A DNA stretch of 64,000 nt from contig PQWQ01000016.1 in assembly GCA_002943765.1 (NCBI GenBank), positions 930,001-994,000 of the forward strand, read 5' to 3'. The DNA is from Psoroptes ovis (Eukaryota > Arthropoda > Arachnida > Sarcoptiformes > Psoroptidae). Numbering within the stretch: the stretch's first letter is position 1; the number at the start of each line of letters is the position of its first letter. A model generated the notes under the pieces. The model was not told the DNA's origin. It searched no databases and was given only the letters and a program-made list of their open reading frames with translations. Shown one piece after another: positions 49,163 to 62,300 of this stretch. Both the position numbers and the translations under genes were made by a program.

Positions 49163-52100
49163 CTTATTCAATTATTCTATTCAATTTTGTTTTTTTGAAA
49201 TAATATGACCGGAACCTTTATGTGAATTTTGATCCGATTATTATCATTATTATCATTATATTATTATTCATCAGTATAATTTATTCAAAGATAAATATTT
49301 GAATATTATTATTATTATTATTATTTGAATATCTATCAATGGATACATTCAAAATATATATATTTGTATCTGTATTTGAAAGTATATTTGTATAAATTTC
49401 AATTCAAAATTTCCAACAAAGCCAAGCATTCCGTTCAGTTGCCAATTCAATGAAATTTTCAATTCTTCTCAATTCTCTTCTCGATCACCAATAGGTCCAT
49501 TGGTATTGAATCGTATTTTTTTTAATGATCATTTTTTTTTTGGATCATTTTCTTCTTTTGTATTTTTCGGAGACCATTAAAACATCCATAAAATATTATT
49601 TTGGTTCATTATTTCAAATAGTGTATTTGAATGCTAATGAACAACCGTTTGTGTGTGTGTGTTTGAAAGACTAGAATGACGTAAAATTATGGATTCAGCA
49701 AAAAACCCGAAAAAAATTCCAATTAATTTTTTGATTTTGGACCTTGAATTCTGGCGAAAAGATACAGAATAATAGCGCATGATTCATTGAATTCATTTTC
49801 AGAATTTGATATTTCATAAATTGAATTGAATTGTTGAAACACACACACACACACACACACAGAGAAATTAAACAATGAAATAATTATCAAAGTAAAAAAT
49901 ATTATTATTACTTATTTAGCTCTGTGTTATCACTACTGGTCTATTTATTTATTTTTTGTTAAGTTGTTTGTTTGTTCGTGTTGCTGACATGCGAAAAATA
50001 ATTATTATTTAAATAAATGAAAATAAAAAAAAACAAAAAACAAAATTCACCAGATTATAGATTCATAATGCATTCATTCATTCATTGTATTCTCATTTAT
50101 TTAATATTTTTTATTTAAATAAATTATTATTATCATTATTACCCGATAAATGGCAGCAATGGCAGAATTTGAAAATACACAAAATGCGCTTCTGAGAATA
50201 TTCAGAATATCAGAATATCCTGAATTTCAAAAAAATGTTTGAACAATAGTTTTTTTGTATGGAACAATAATGATAATAATAAGCAGATAACACACAGGCA
50301 AAGCATTCAAACAATCAATAAAATTCACTTACCTTTTCAACACTTCTTTGTGAAATGATGTATAATCTTTTTTTTTTATTTTTCAAAGATAAAAGTTTTC
50401 CAAAAAATCTTTGTGAAAGTATTGAATTTCAATTTTTTTTTCAATTTGTTCAATAATTATCGATGTAATTTTTATAATTATTTTATCATTATTTTCGAGA
50501 CAATGCAACAATCAATGTTGATATATATAATATAATACATTTTCATCATTTATGTATTGTTAAACATTATGAATATATGCATTTATCTAATGAAAGCATA
50601 AATGTTTATTTGAAATGTTTAATAATCAAAACATTCTCAACCAAAAAACAAACACACACACACACATATAAATGAATGAATGGGCATATAATTCAATATA
50701 TATGTTGCATTATTATTATTATTATGTAAAACAATATATTATGCCTTTTATTCAAAACACACATTGAATTTGTGCCTAATAATGAATGAATGAATGAATG
50801 GATGAAATTAATATTAATTATTTTTTTGAAAAAATTTATTATTTGTCATCATTATTATTATTTGGTTCATTTAGTCATTCATTTATTCAATAATTTAGTC
50901 ATTTATTCAGTCATTTTTTTTTGTGTGTGTTGTTTCATTAATTATTACTTTGATTATTTTTTATAAATCATTTTCAATAATAATAAATGAAACTAATGTT
51001 AATTAATTAAAAAATTGAAAAAATCAAAATTAAAATTAATTAATTGATGCTTATTCATTGTCGTAGTCGTCGTCGTCGATGTCGTTGCTGTTACTGCTGT
51101 TGTTTTGGTTGTTTTAGTTGTTGTTATGACAATTTGGCTTTATTTTATTTCATTTTATTTTTCTCTTGTATAGAGATTATTGTCATCATTTTCAAATATA
51201 TTCAAAATTGGGGAAAAAACGCGCTCCAATTTTGATTGAATAAACGACAATTTTTATTTTCTCTCATTTAAATTATTCAAATTTTAAATTTTTTGAAAAT
51301 TTCAAATGACGTTTGCTGTTTTTTGAATTGTGAATTCAATATTTTCAATTTGAATATTTTGATTTGAATATTTCAAATTTTGAATAATTTTGAGTAATTT
51401 TGAACAATTTTCAAATTTTGAGAATAATTTTAATTGACACAAGTTTGATGCCTCTGATAATTGTGATTTGACAATTGCTTTTGTGTTCATTATTCAGAAT
51501 TGATTTGATAATTGTTTTTATTATTTTTGGAGTCGAAATTTTTTAAAATTAAAAGGGTTAAATTTGAAATTGTTGAATTGACAATTATTTTGTGAAAATT
51601 TTCAAATAAGTACAATGCATACAAATTGATTTAAACAAATGAATAAGTGAAATGCAAATAATAATTGACAAAAACTCGAAAGAAAAAATTGTTCATTTAA
51701 ATTAATGATGGTATTATGCTGCTGCTGCTGTTGATGTTGATGCTGGACAAAACTTGCTCAATTTAAACAAATAAACAAATACAAACAAACAAATACAAAT
51801 AAACAATTATATAATCATCATTATAATAATAATAATAATAATGATTGGACAAACAACAGAAATTGATTAAGCAACGAAAAAAGAAAAACATGTTGAACGT
51901 AAATACAATACAAAAAATATAAATTAATATTATTGAAATTCAATTGAAATTCTTAATAATTGTTTGTCCATTTTTGATTTGTCTGTATTATGTATTTAAT
52001 TCATAATAATAATTTTTTTAAATGGAAAATTATCATTCATTTTTAAATAACAACAACAACAACATAAAGATTTTGACATTTTTTTTTTGAATTTCATTTC

Positions 52101-53114
52101 ATTATTATACAATCAATGAAATCGACAAGTATGTCGACAACATATGAATACAACAACCGACAACTAACCATTATAAAATAACACACACACACAAAAAAAA
52201 ACCAACAGTCAGCTAGCCAGCCAGCCATCAAGCTAATATTATTGCCCAAAATGTCTGCACCATTCCATATGTAAACTCGTCGAACCGCATACTCTCTTTT
52301 GGTGCTGTTCGGTTTGATTTGATTTGATTGTTGTATGTGTTTTTTGGATATATATATTTTGAATATATTGGTGTTATTATTGTTATTATACCATTTAAAA
52401 TTATTGAAAATACAAAACACACGCATACAAAATACAAATCCCAACACCAACACACACACACACACACACACAGAAGATATAGCATTTTGAACTTTTATAT
52501 TTTACATGTATTTCATGTGTATGTGCATGTGTTTGTTTATTAGTTTTTTTGTTTGTTTGTCTGTATCTATGCTTTATAATATAATGCAAGTGTCCATTTG
52601 TTGAAATGGCCATTTGAATTTTGATAGATTGAATTTTTTTTTTCTTGTTATTGCTTTGTCTGGTTGATTAACAATGACCATTCAATTTTGGATTCATTTT
52701 CAAATTGAATTAATTAAATTTGAAATTTTGAAAATTGAATTGAATTGAATTGAATCCAGTTTGATTAAAAAAAAGAAATTATTTATTTTTGTATTTTAAC
52801 CCTTTGAATATTTTAAAAGAGATTTTGTAGATTTGTTTTTTTTTCAAATTTCATCCAATATTTCAACACGAATAGCTCGATTTAGGTGTTTTTAGTTTAG
52901 TTTTTAATGATGAAAAACAACAACCATATGCACCACAATATATTTTTGCATTTTAAATTCACATTGAAATGACATTTTTTCTTTTTTTTTCTCACTAAAA
53001 ATTTGATTCATTTGTGTATTAAATTGTAATTAAAAGGCTATAGAATTGATTGAATTTTTAAATTCAAATCCCAAAATAATTGTTTATTTGTCCCATTATC
53101 CATTATCATCAAAG

Positions 53115-53436
53115 GTAATACTAATATTTTTCATTTTAAATAATTCATTTTTTTTGTAATTTTATAATTATTTCAAACTGGTTTATCATCATTATTATTC
53201 ACTTATTATTTCTCTTTATTAAATCATCAATCAATTAACATTACATTCATACATATGAATAATGTGTTGCTTAAATGTTCATTAACAGAACGATGAATTA
53301 TTTTTAATTTATGATTATTTATTATTTTTGAATATGATACGATCGTATGATTGGTTTTTGATTTTAATTGATTTGATTTGATCAATAGTAATTGATAAAA
53401 TTTTCATTTTTTGTTCTTTTATTTTATTTAAATCAG
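53115..53436 (+). other. Probable 5' UTR intron of fumarase
   Basis: The donor CATCAAAG|GTAATACT at 53114/53115 and the acceptor with a T-rich tract, TTTAAATCAG|AAATTGAAG at 53436/53437, bracket an intron. It would place a non-coding exon before 53115 and a 54-nt leader ahead of the ATG at 53491. Inferred from splice signals only. Confidence 0.4.
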
Positions 53437-53490
53437 AAATTGAAGAGAACAAGAAGAAGAAGAAGAAAATACATTTAAAATTAAACGAAA

Positions 53491-55194
53491 ATGTTGATTA
53501 TTAAACGTTCAAACACTATTTATCATTCAACATTGAATGTTTGTCGTTCAAAAGTGTTGAATGCAAAATTTATTGTTGATCATCATCATTATCATCGATA
53601 TTCTTCATCATTTGCAGCATTATTGTTGGCAAATAAACAGCAACAGCAACAACAGCAACAAACACCAGAATTTAGAAATCGATTATCATTAATCAAACGA
53701 AACATGTCCGATTATCGTGAAGAAAAAGATACGATGGGCATTGTTCGTGTACCCAACGATCGTTTATATGGTGCACAAACACAACGTTCCAAAGATAATT
53801 TTCGTATTGGTGCCGGACAAAATTGGGATGTTGAACAAATGCCCAAACAAATTATTCATGCATTTGCAATTTTGAAAAAAGCATGTTCACTTGTCAATCA
53901 ATCATATGGTGCATTGGATGAAAAATTAGCCAAAGCAATACAACAAGCATGTGATGATGTTTTGGAAGAACGATTGGCGATCAAAGATGAATTTCCATTA
54001 GTTATTTGGCAAACTGGTAGTGGAACACAATCAAATATGAATTGTAATGAAGTGATTGCTAATCGTGCTTCAGAAATTTTAGGTTTGAAATTTTATTTCT
54101 TAAGGAATTTAGATTCTAATAAATGGATTTTTTTTTTTTTTTGAATTAAAGGTGGCAAACGTGGTGCTGATCGTCTGGTACATCCAAATGATCACGTGAA
54201 TAAATCACAATCATCAAATGATACATATCCAACAGCTATGCATATTGCTGCAGCTGTTGAAGTGAATAAAGTATTATTACCTTCATTGGAAAAATTACAT
54301 CAATCCTTGGTGGCTAAACAAAATGAATTTGCTAAAATAATTAAAATTGGACGAACACATTTACAAGATGCAACACCGTTAACACTTGGTCAAGAATTTT
54401 CTGGTTATTCAGCACAAATTCAGCTTGGCATTGATCGTATAAAAGCTGCTTTAGAACCACGTGTTTATTATTTGGCTATCGGCGGTACAGCTGTCGGTAC
54501 TGGTTTGAATACTCGTGAAGGATGGGATAGAGATGTTTGTGAACAAATATCGAAATTGACTGGTCTTAATTTCCGTCCAGCACCGAATAAATTTGAGGCG
54601 TTAGCTTCACATGATGCTATGGTTGAATTGTCCGGTGCATTGAATGTTTTAGCTTGTAGTTTGAATAAAATAGCCAACGATATTCGTTTGTTGGCTAGTG
54701 GACCACGTTCTGGTATTGGTGAATTATTGTTGCCAGAATTGGAACCAGGTTCTTCGATTATGCCGGGCAAAGTGAATCCGACACAATGTGAAGCAATGAC
54801 AATGGTTTGTGCACAAGTTCAAGGTAATCATGTTGCAACAACAATCGGCGGTACACAAGGTCATTTTGAATTGAACGTTTTCAAACCGATGATGGCTGCA
54901 AATGTATTACGATCATCACGTCTGATGGCTGATGCATGTGTATCATTCGCTAAAAATTGTGTCGATGGTATTCAAGCAAATGAAAAACGTATTGAACAAT
55001 TGATGCGTGACAGTTTGATGTTGGTTACGGCATTAAATCCACACATTGGTTATGATAATGCAGCAAAAATAGCCAAAACAGCACATAAAGAAGGTGGTAA
55101 TCTTAAAGATACGGCAATCAAATTAGGACTGTTGACTGCTGAACAATTTGATCAATGGGTACGTCCAGAAAATATGGTTGGACCAAAGAAATAA
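53491..55194 (+). CDS. FH: Fumarate hydratase, class II
   Basis: Exons 53491-54082 and 54152-55194 give 544 aa. Converts fumarate to L-malate in the TCA cycle. Catalytic signature GSSIMPGKVNPTQCEAMTMV, with TGSGTQSNMNCNEVIANRA, NKSQSSNDTYPTAMHIAA, and GRTHLQDATPLTLGQEFSGY also intact; the Ser of GSSIMPGK is the family catalytic base. The first ~70 residues (MLIIKRSNTIYHSTLNVCRS..., with a CAA/CAG-encoded Gln run) look like a mitochondrial presequence. A second ATG at 53704 (MSDYREEKDTMGIVRVPNDR) sits just where the mature enzyme should begin and could give a cytosolic form. AATAAA occurs just after the stop and again near 55219. Confidence 0.97.
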
Positions 55195-56122
55195 ATTCAC
55201 AATAAATGATTTTACAACAATAAAATCCTGATTGAAACTTGAAATTTTTAATTTTTATTATTATAATTATTTCTCCTTAAATATTATAATAAAATGTTGA
55301 AAGAAAAACGCGAAAATTTTTTATTTTCAAATTAAATTCATTGAATTAATCAAATAAATTGCTATTAATCAATAATCTTAATAATTATTATTATATTTCG
55401 ATGTAACAGGTATCATATTTAACAATTGATCAAATAATCAATATATTTGAATCAATATATTTTGTTTGAAACAAAATTTAATTTGAAATAGCCATTCAAT
55501 GTCAATGAATTTTGAATTCATACTATTGCTATGCTGCTGTCCAAGCTATTTGAAGCTATCTCGAAAGCTATTCATTCGCCAAATGGATGAAGCCATAAAT
55601 GATTAAAGGTTAAAGGTTTTGTTTTGTTTTTTTTTTTTTTTTTTGAAAGCCATTTTTGCTTTGTGTTTGTTTGATTTATCCAACAATGATGATGAATAAT
55701 GATTGAATTTGATGACAGTGAATATGTGTATGTATGTTTGTTTATTGTGTTTGAATATTATAAAATCTCATATATCAAAATATTTAATGGTGACAATAAT
55801 CGTATCGATCAATAATCATAATGATAAGTATTAATAAGCAATTGATGATGATGCTGTGTCAGCAGCAACGGCAGATAAACAACAACAACAACAACGATTC
55901 CTATTTAAATACGAAGCAAAGCTGAAGCTGAAGCGGTATGCAAATATTTTTTTTCAAGCTATATTTTATAAAATAAAAATGAAAATATTTTGATTAGTAA
56001 AATATTGTCATTCAAATGAAAAATTGATTGAAAAAGGCTATAGATATTTAAATATTTATGTGTGAAGAGAAGAAACATGCTTGATTCTAATTTAAATTTG
56101 AAACTATTGATCTATTAATTCA
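55195..56122. other. Convergent 3' region, fumarase and SH3BGRL-like gene
   Basis: No gene. AATAAA near 55201 and 55219 for fumarase. T-run at 55627-55645, ATG triplets near 55687-55700, CAA repeats near 55880-55898. Nothing else seen. Confidence 0.45.
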
Positions 56123-56963
56123 TTATTGTTCATCATTTTTTGTATCATTATCATCATTATTGCTTGTTGTGTTGGTATTAAGACTATTTTTCAAAGATTC
56201 ATCCACTTTATCAATATCCACTTCTTCACCTTCTTCTTTCATCAATTCATCAACATCAATAATTCGGCCACCGATATTTATTTTACGATTCGGTGGTATT
56301 TCATATACAACACCATTTATGGTTACTTGTTCACAAACTTCGGTTTTAATTTCTTCATCATTATTATTTTCATTTGTATTATCACTATTATCTTTATTAT
56401 TATTATTATTATTATTATCACCTTTTGTCGCCGTTTGTTCACCACCAGTGGCTGTATTTGTTGTTGGTGGTTGAAATAATTCATTTTCATCATCATCACC
56501 ATTTTCAATTGTCATATCTTCACCTAATTTCAAAAATTCAAACAATTCATCATTATCGTTTGCATTTTCAAGATCTTCATAGTCCTGTAATGATTTTTAA
56601 ATGAATAAAGAATTCAAATATAATTAGACGAATTTATAAAATCCAAAAATACATACACCACAATATTCATCATCATTAAAAAATTGTGGTGGCTGTGGTG
56701 GTACAGTTTCACTACGTCTTTTTGCCAATTTTATCATTAAATCTCTTTGTTCTTCTAATAACGGATCCGATATATCGACTAATTCATATTTAATTTTATA
56801 TGAATCGAGTAAAAATTGTGCACGTAATTGATGTTTTTTGACCTATTTTTATGAAATGTTACAATCAATTAATATTAATTTAAAATTAATTAAACTCAAA
56901 ACTATAATCAATACTCACCTCTTTCGATGCTGAAATGCCTGAAATGAATACTTTGATCACCAT
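56123..56963 (-). CDS. SH3BGR-family protein (glutaredoxin-like fold) with long acidic tail
   Basis: Exons 56963-56919, 56842-56657, 56584-56123 join in phase to 230 aa. SH3-domain-binding glutamic-acid-rich proteins have a thioredoxin/glutaredoxin-like fold without redox cysteines. The fit is shown by MVIKVFISGISASKEVKKHQ, then YELVDISDPLLEEQRDLMIK and PPQPPQFFNDDEYCGDYEDL with ELFEFLKL closing the domain at ~100. No CxxC is present in the first strand-helix turn. The tail is Asn/Asp/Glu-rich but holds an ordered-looking block, CEQVTINGVVYEIPPNRKIN then IGGRIIDVDELMKEEGEEVD (~163-202), which I do not recognise. A minus-strand 5' UTR intron (57420-57014) is likely. Confidence 0.88.
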
Positions 56964-58226
56964 TTTTAAACAAATTGAATTCAGCGAATTTCAATTGAAA
57001 ATTATTGAACAAACTATTAAAATAAACAAAATAAATCTTTGTTAGTGATATGTGAATTTCAAATTATTGTGTGTTATTTTTGTGATTATATCATCATAAT
57101 TATCATCATCATCATTTCGTAAGCTTATTACGTATGTGATTCATTGTCTGTGTTTGTTTGTGTTTGTATGTAATATTTCATCATGATGATGATGATCATG
57201 ATGGCAATATCATCGGAAATCATCATCATGAACATCATCAAAAACAACCACAACTAACAGCAGCATCAGCAGCAGCAGCAACAATTGCCACCACCACCGC
57301 CATCACCACCACCACACCCCATTGAAAGTGATTATTTCAGAAGAATTAAATAAATTGATTTTGATTTTGTGAATTTTTCTTCTATGATTTGAATTTAAAA
57401 AGGATCAATAATCGACTTACCTTTGATTATTAGTTTTATTTGCTTGGGAATTATTTGAAAAATTTTGATGATTAATTTGATTTTATTCAATGTAAATTTG
57501 AATCATGAAAATCAATGTAAATTTGAAACTTTAAACTTGTTAAAACAACCAAACAAACATTTGTTTATTTATTTTTTGCTCGTATCATCATCATTCAGCT
57601 TCAATGATAATCACTGAAGATCACAATATATTTCAAATATATATATGTGTTTGTGTGAATCCTCTTCAATATATATATGAATTATTTCATATATTTTTCA
57701 TGTAAAAAAAAGGATTCTATATCAAACACATATTTACTCTTGTATTTACCATCCAAAAAAAAAAAAAAAAAATCAAATCAAATCATGCTGCTACAACAAC
57801 AATTAATCGACAACAGCAACAAACAACAAACGACCAACAATCAATGGAAATGAAAGTAGGTGCACATATTTTTATTTATTTTCAAAAAAAATTCCATTTT
57901 CCATTGCATCTGTAATCTATCTATTTTCATATACGATCAACATGAATACATGTATGTATGTATGTATGTATGAGTGTGTGTATGTGTTTTAATATTAATA
58001 ATTTTGTGTAAATGATTGAGATGACAAATATTAATTAGAATTATTATGGTTTTTTCTGGTTAAAAAAAAAATTTAGATTCAATTTTACCGCACCCAAACA
58101 CTAAAAATTGTATTATTGACAGCTTTAGCTACCAATAATAATAACCTCTAATTTACATTTATTTATGATATGAATTAACTTTTGATTGATTGAATTTCTG
58201 ATACAAGAAATACAAATAATTTGAAA
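56964..58226. other. Leader intron of SH3BGRL-like gene plus intergenic DNA
   Basis: The minus-strand donor AAAG|GTAAGTCG (57421/57420) and acceptor TTTTAATAG|TTTG (57014/57013) bracket a probable 5' UTR intron. Within it, 57258-57322 is an unusually C-rich block of CAG then CCA/CCG repeats. Further right are a TA tract (57660-57680), an A-run (57754-57771) and TATG repeats (57948-57972). No other gene seen. Confidence 0.45.
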
Positions 58227-58931
58227 TTATTCAGCTGATAATAATACTTGATCAATTTCTTCAAAAATTGTTTCGGATAGTTTTTGTATTAAATCATCTC
58301 GGTTACCATTATTTTCGATAATATAATTCCATTGTTGTTGTTGTTGTTGTTGTTGATAATTATCCAATCCACATTCAGTTTGTTGATCATCGATACCGGC
58401 CGTAAATATCCAACCACGTTGCATACGAATCATATCGTTTGTTTCGATACGCACTTTTATTATTTTACATTTATTATCATTTAATCCAATTTCATTTTGA
58501 TCATCAAAATATTGTAAATCACATTCACGTCTTGCATCATTCAATATCCAAATAGGCCTATTTTCACCATTATTTTTTCGATATGAATCAATAATTGTTA
58601 GACGAAGAAAATAATTTGCATCATTTGCACGTATCGATTCACTCCATTCAACCATTTGTTTTCGATATGATTCTTTATAGCGTGATGATGATAATAATTC
58701 TTCATAATTTAAATTGTTTTGCTTAGCAAATTCATATTTAATCGGTGCCGATATACGAAATGATAGAATTTTATTCGGATATTTTTCCAACAATAATTGT
58801 TCGACAAAATCTTTACCAGATTTTCTTTTACCACTTAGGATCAGTAATAATTTTGGTTTTTTCAATTTTTTAATTGTTTCAATCGATTGTTGTCGTATTT
58901 TATTCAAATTTTCAATATTTATTGGCAACAT
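58227..58931 (-). CDS. PMVK: Phosphomevalonate kinase (animal type)
   Basis: Single exon, 234 aa, ATG at 58931. Phosphorylates mevalonate 5-phosphate in the mevalonate pathway. It is the NMP-kinase-like animal enzyme, not the GHMP-type fungal/bacterial one: P-loop LLLILSGKRKSGKDFVEQLL, then YKESYRKQMVEWSESIRAND, PIWILNDARRECDLQYF, and near the end MQRGWIFTAGIDDQQTECGL with WNYIIENNG. A ~30-aa N-terminal extension and a Gln run before WNYIIEN (58330-58355) explain the extra length over the ~190-aa human enzyme. It sits between CPED1 and the SH3BGRL-like gene, all on the minus strand. Confidence 0.95.
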   Translation of the reverse strand: MLPINIENLNKIRQQSIETIKKLKKPKLLLILSGKRKSGKDFVEQLLLEKYPNKILSFRISAPIKYEFAKQNNLNYEELLSSSRYKESYRKQMVEWSESIRANDANYFLRLTIIDSYRKNNGENRPIWILNDARRECDLQYFDDQNEIGLNDNKCKIIKVRIETNDMIRMQRGWIFTAGIDDQQTECGLDNYQQQQQQQQWNYIIENNGNRDDLIQKLSETIFEEIDQVLLSAE

Positions 58932-59328
58932 TTTCTTGTTCGTGGCTTATTGATCGATTAAAATTGAACAGTGATGAATCACATCAATTTCTTTGAATGT
59001 TGTTTGACAACTTATAGCCATGTTTGATTCATCGTTCATAGTCGATAGTGGTGTGTGTGCTTTAATTGAATTTAAAATTTTAAAATCAAAAAATGTAAAT
59101 AAACCAGGCATTTTTTTTTGCCGTCTGAATGTTATGACAGTAACTAGATGGCTGGTGGTGTGTATATTTGCCATCATGTGAGGTAAAAATATCGATGCCT
59201 ATCTGTAATTCTCTCAATAATTTATTTTTGAAAGGGTTTCACACCCTTACCAACTCGAAACAAATTCAAATTTGATTCTTTTTTTACAAAAAAAAAACAA
59301 GTTTATTTTATTTGAAATTTTTAAAATT
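58932..59328. other. Short intergenic, PMVK to CPED1
   Basis: 397 bp; must contain the CPED1 3' end and the PMVK promoter. A 76-codon minus-strand frame (58947-59177) ends just upstream of the PMVK start and would be an upstream ORF if transcribed in the leader; not called as a gene. AATAAA is not obvious. Confidence 0.4.
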
Positions 59329-62300
59329 TTAATTATCGCAAATTCTGGACAACAAAATTTCCGAATATAAACGATTCAATTCACCATCAACATGATAATA
59401 GTGATTAACGATGCCATTATGGTCGATTGTTTTTGATTTTTTAATCTAAAAAAAGGAATTAAAAATTTTGAAAATTGATTGATTGATTGATTGAACACCT
59501 CTCACACATTGAACATACCTGATGAAAATGACAAGTACATTTGCCTGGATAAAAATCTTTAAACATTGATATTGTTTTATTGAACGTATCGATTACTTCG
59601 AAATTTAATTTGACAGCTTCTTCGATTAATAATTGATTTTGTTGTGCTAATTTTATTTGTTCACTCTGTCGAAAGCAAATGAATGAATCAAAGAAAATTC
59701 TGCTTTAAGAATAATTTCTTTAAAAAACAAATAATAAATCTTACCAATGGCATATAATGTACACCAATCACTGATTGATGAAAACCAGATCCTAATGTTT
59801 TCACTATTAATCGCACTGATGATTGATTAGTGTTTTTATGTGGATCAGTATTGAATCCAAATCTAAATTTTCAAAATTGAATTCAATATTGAATTGAGCT
59901 TTCATAATTCAAACCGATACATACAAATTTAGTTCTTGTTTTGCCAAACGTAAATGTTGTCTTGAGATCCATTGTACACCACCAATAATGATGATATTAT
60001 TCTCATAATTACCATCATTGTTGGCGCTGCTGAGAAATCTGAAAATTCAAATAAAAATGATTAATCAAACAGAATGAAAGACATTTTTCAAATGTTCATA
60101 CGTTTTATATAATGAATCATGAAATACTTGTAAAAATGATGGACGTTTGTGTGTTGGTAGCCAAAATTTTGGATAATAAACAAAACTTATTTTTGTTTGT
60201 AAATCATTTATGAAATATGTTTTATGATCATGTGTTTTATCGGCATCAGTTAAGGTACGATTTAATCGTTCCATTATATAATGCATAATACCACGATTTG
60301 TTGAATCACCAATCAATAAAATCTGTTATAAATTACACGAATAATTAATTTCAAAATTTTCAAAGACAAATTAAAACATTGATAATAATTACATTATTAT
60401 TCGATAGACATTTTCTTAGATAATTTGATTCAATCGGTATCCGATATCGACAATGAAATGGCAGCCATTTCAATTTTGACCAAACACATGTTTGTGTATT
60501 TGAACAATCGATACATGGCAGTAACCATCGGCCATTTTCATAACCATTTTTACAATAAAAATTTGTTGTTGATGAATTTATTGAATCAATTTCATTGTCA
60601 ATATAATTATCAAACATTGATAATGTACAATTTTTATTATTTTTTGTTGATAATGTTTGCCAACCACATGATTCATTGGGATAAATATGTAGATCACAAT
60701 CTTGTATTAAATAACAAATTTGATATTGTTTTTGATTTTCAATAAATGTTGATAAAAATGATAATGATATTGATTGTCGTTGCAATTCTAGCCGTGTTAA
60801 TCTATGTACAATAATTTTATAATATGATAATACCATATTAGCATCGGATGATAATTTTTGATTGATTAATGTAAATTTTAATTGATTTTGACCTAAACCT
60901 AATGAAAAATTTAATCGTCCATATTGGATATTATTGAAATGATTATCTAACTTGATCCATGTATCACAATGTTCAACTTGTAATTCAATTTCGATCAACA
61001 TTTGTTCATAATCGATTTTCTTGTCAATTGTATAATGTTGAATATTTGGCGAAAATAGCGGTACTAATTCGAGATTTTTAGGATAAATGATTCGTATATA
61101 TTTTAATTTGGATACATTATATGGATCATATGTACAATTCAATTTGTTTTTCATGAATTTTTCTTTGGAAAATTCACTCAATCGATTGTTGTCCATAAAT
61201 GATTTGATTGTCCAATTCAAATTGGTCAGATCATGATTATTTCCATCATTTAAGCGATCAGTTAGTAGAACATTATGTGACAAATTATTGTCTGATGATA
61301 TGATCATTTCAATAACTGTATGTAATCTTTCAGTTTGATATATAAAATGTTTACTATTTTCATTGTTTTGTTCATTTTCATTTTGTTTATTCATCAATGA
61401 ATTATCAATTTGTAATAAAATTTGTTCAAATAAATGTTTCAAATTCATTGAAGTGATCATTACTGATGAAGATATTTGCGAATCATCAATTAGCAGAGGA
61501 TATAATAATTTGAAATCATTTGACCGTATAGATTGTTGTTGTTGTAGCCAAGTGACAAATAAATAGTGTAGATCAAATTGATTTAGACATACATTATGTG
61601 TTATATGACAATTCGAATCGATTAAACCAAATTGTTCATTTTGTAAAAGGTTTAATATTTTTGAATAGAAATTTTCATGGAATTTTTTCTCATTAAAAAT
61701 TTCTGTTGATTCAATTAGAAATTTCAAGGTATCGATTTGTATTTGATTTAAAAATTTTTCGTACGATATTAATCCATCATTTTGTTGTTTTAGTGATTGT
61801 TTCAATTGATGAAATGATAGAATTTTATCGACATATGATTGATATTCATTATTTGTACGACATAATATTAGATCTATTGCTAATAAATGATATGATTGAT
61901 GGTTAGGGATTTGATCATCAATTGATAAATTCAACAAATAATCATTCATTTCTATAAAAATTAATGTATAACGTAATATTTTATCAACATTTTCTTTTGC
62001 ATCATTCGAATCATTGAATTTTTGAGCTAAATATGACCAAAAATGCTCTATGGTATCAATTATTTCATCATTATTCGATTGTTTATATGATAATATGAAT
62101 CCATATTTATATTTGAAAAATCTTAGCGGATTAATTGATGTTATGAGTATGAATATACGTAATTTTATTGGTTGATCATTAGTATAGCGTATAACTTGTT
62201 GAATTAAATGTTGTCGTATTAGAATCGGAGAAAATGTTGATGATTTCAAGTGTAATTGCTGCTGCTGTTGTTGTTTTCTTAAAGCTAAACGATTAATTTG

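Larger units (their letters stand above)
41784..53490. other. 11.7-kb gene-empty, MITE-rich interval
   Basis: Lies between the divergent start codons of RSK (-) and fumarase (+). I find no conserved coding exon. Seven MITEs cluster at 44.0-49.1 kb (listed separately). Strong minus-strand donors (AAAG|GTAAGTGAA at ~50336; AAT|GTAAGTTTT at ~46537) could mark non-coding RSK leader exons. Simple repeats: CA at 42889-42900, 49840-49861 and 52450-52471; GT at 47236-47255; TA at 48988-49003; GAT at 48667-48692; TG/GT near 20-mers elsewhere. The 12-codon-scale frames here are homopolymeric. Confidence 0.45.

Noticed and set aside
49840..49861. CA repeat and other GT/CA tracts as functional elements
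   Set aside because: Ordinary microsatellites, frequent throughout; useful only as markers.
52094..52613. Overlapping minus-strand frames rich in Cys/Val
   Set aside because: Generated by the CA/GT microsatellite at 52450-52471 and its flanks.
54468..54770. 100-codon minus-strand frame in fumarase
   Set aside because: Antisense shadow of the highly conserved fumarase exon.
58947..59177. 76-codon minus-strand frame just upstream of PMVK
   Set aside because: No family and no good start context; at most an upstream ORF in the PMVK leader.
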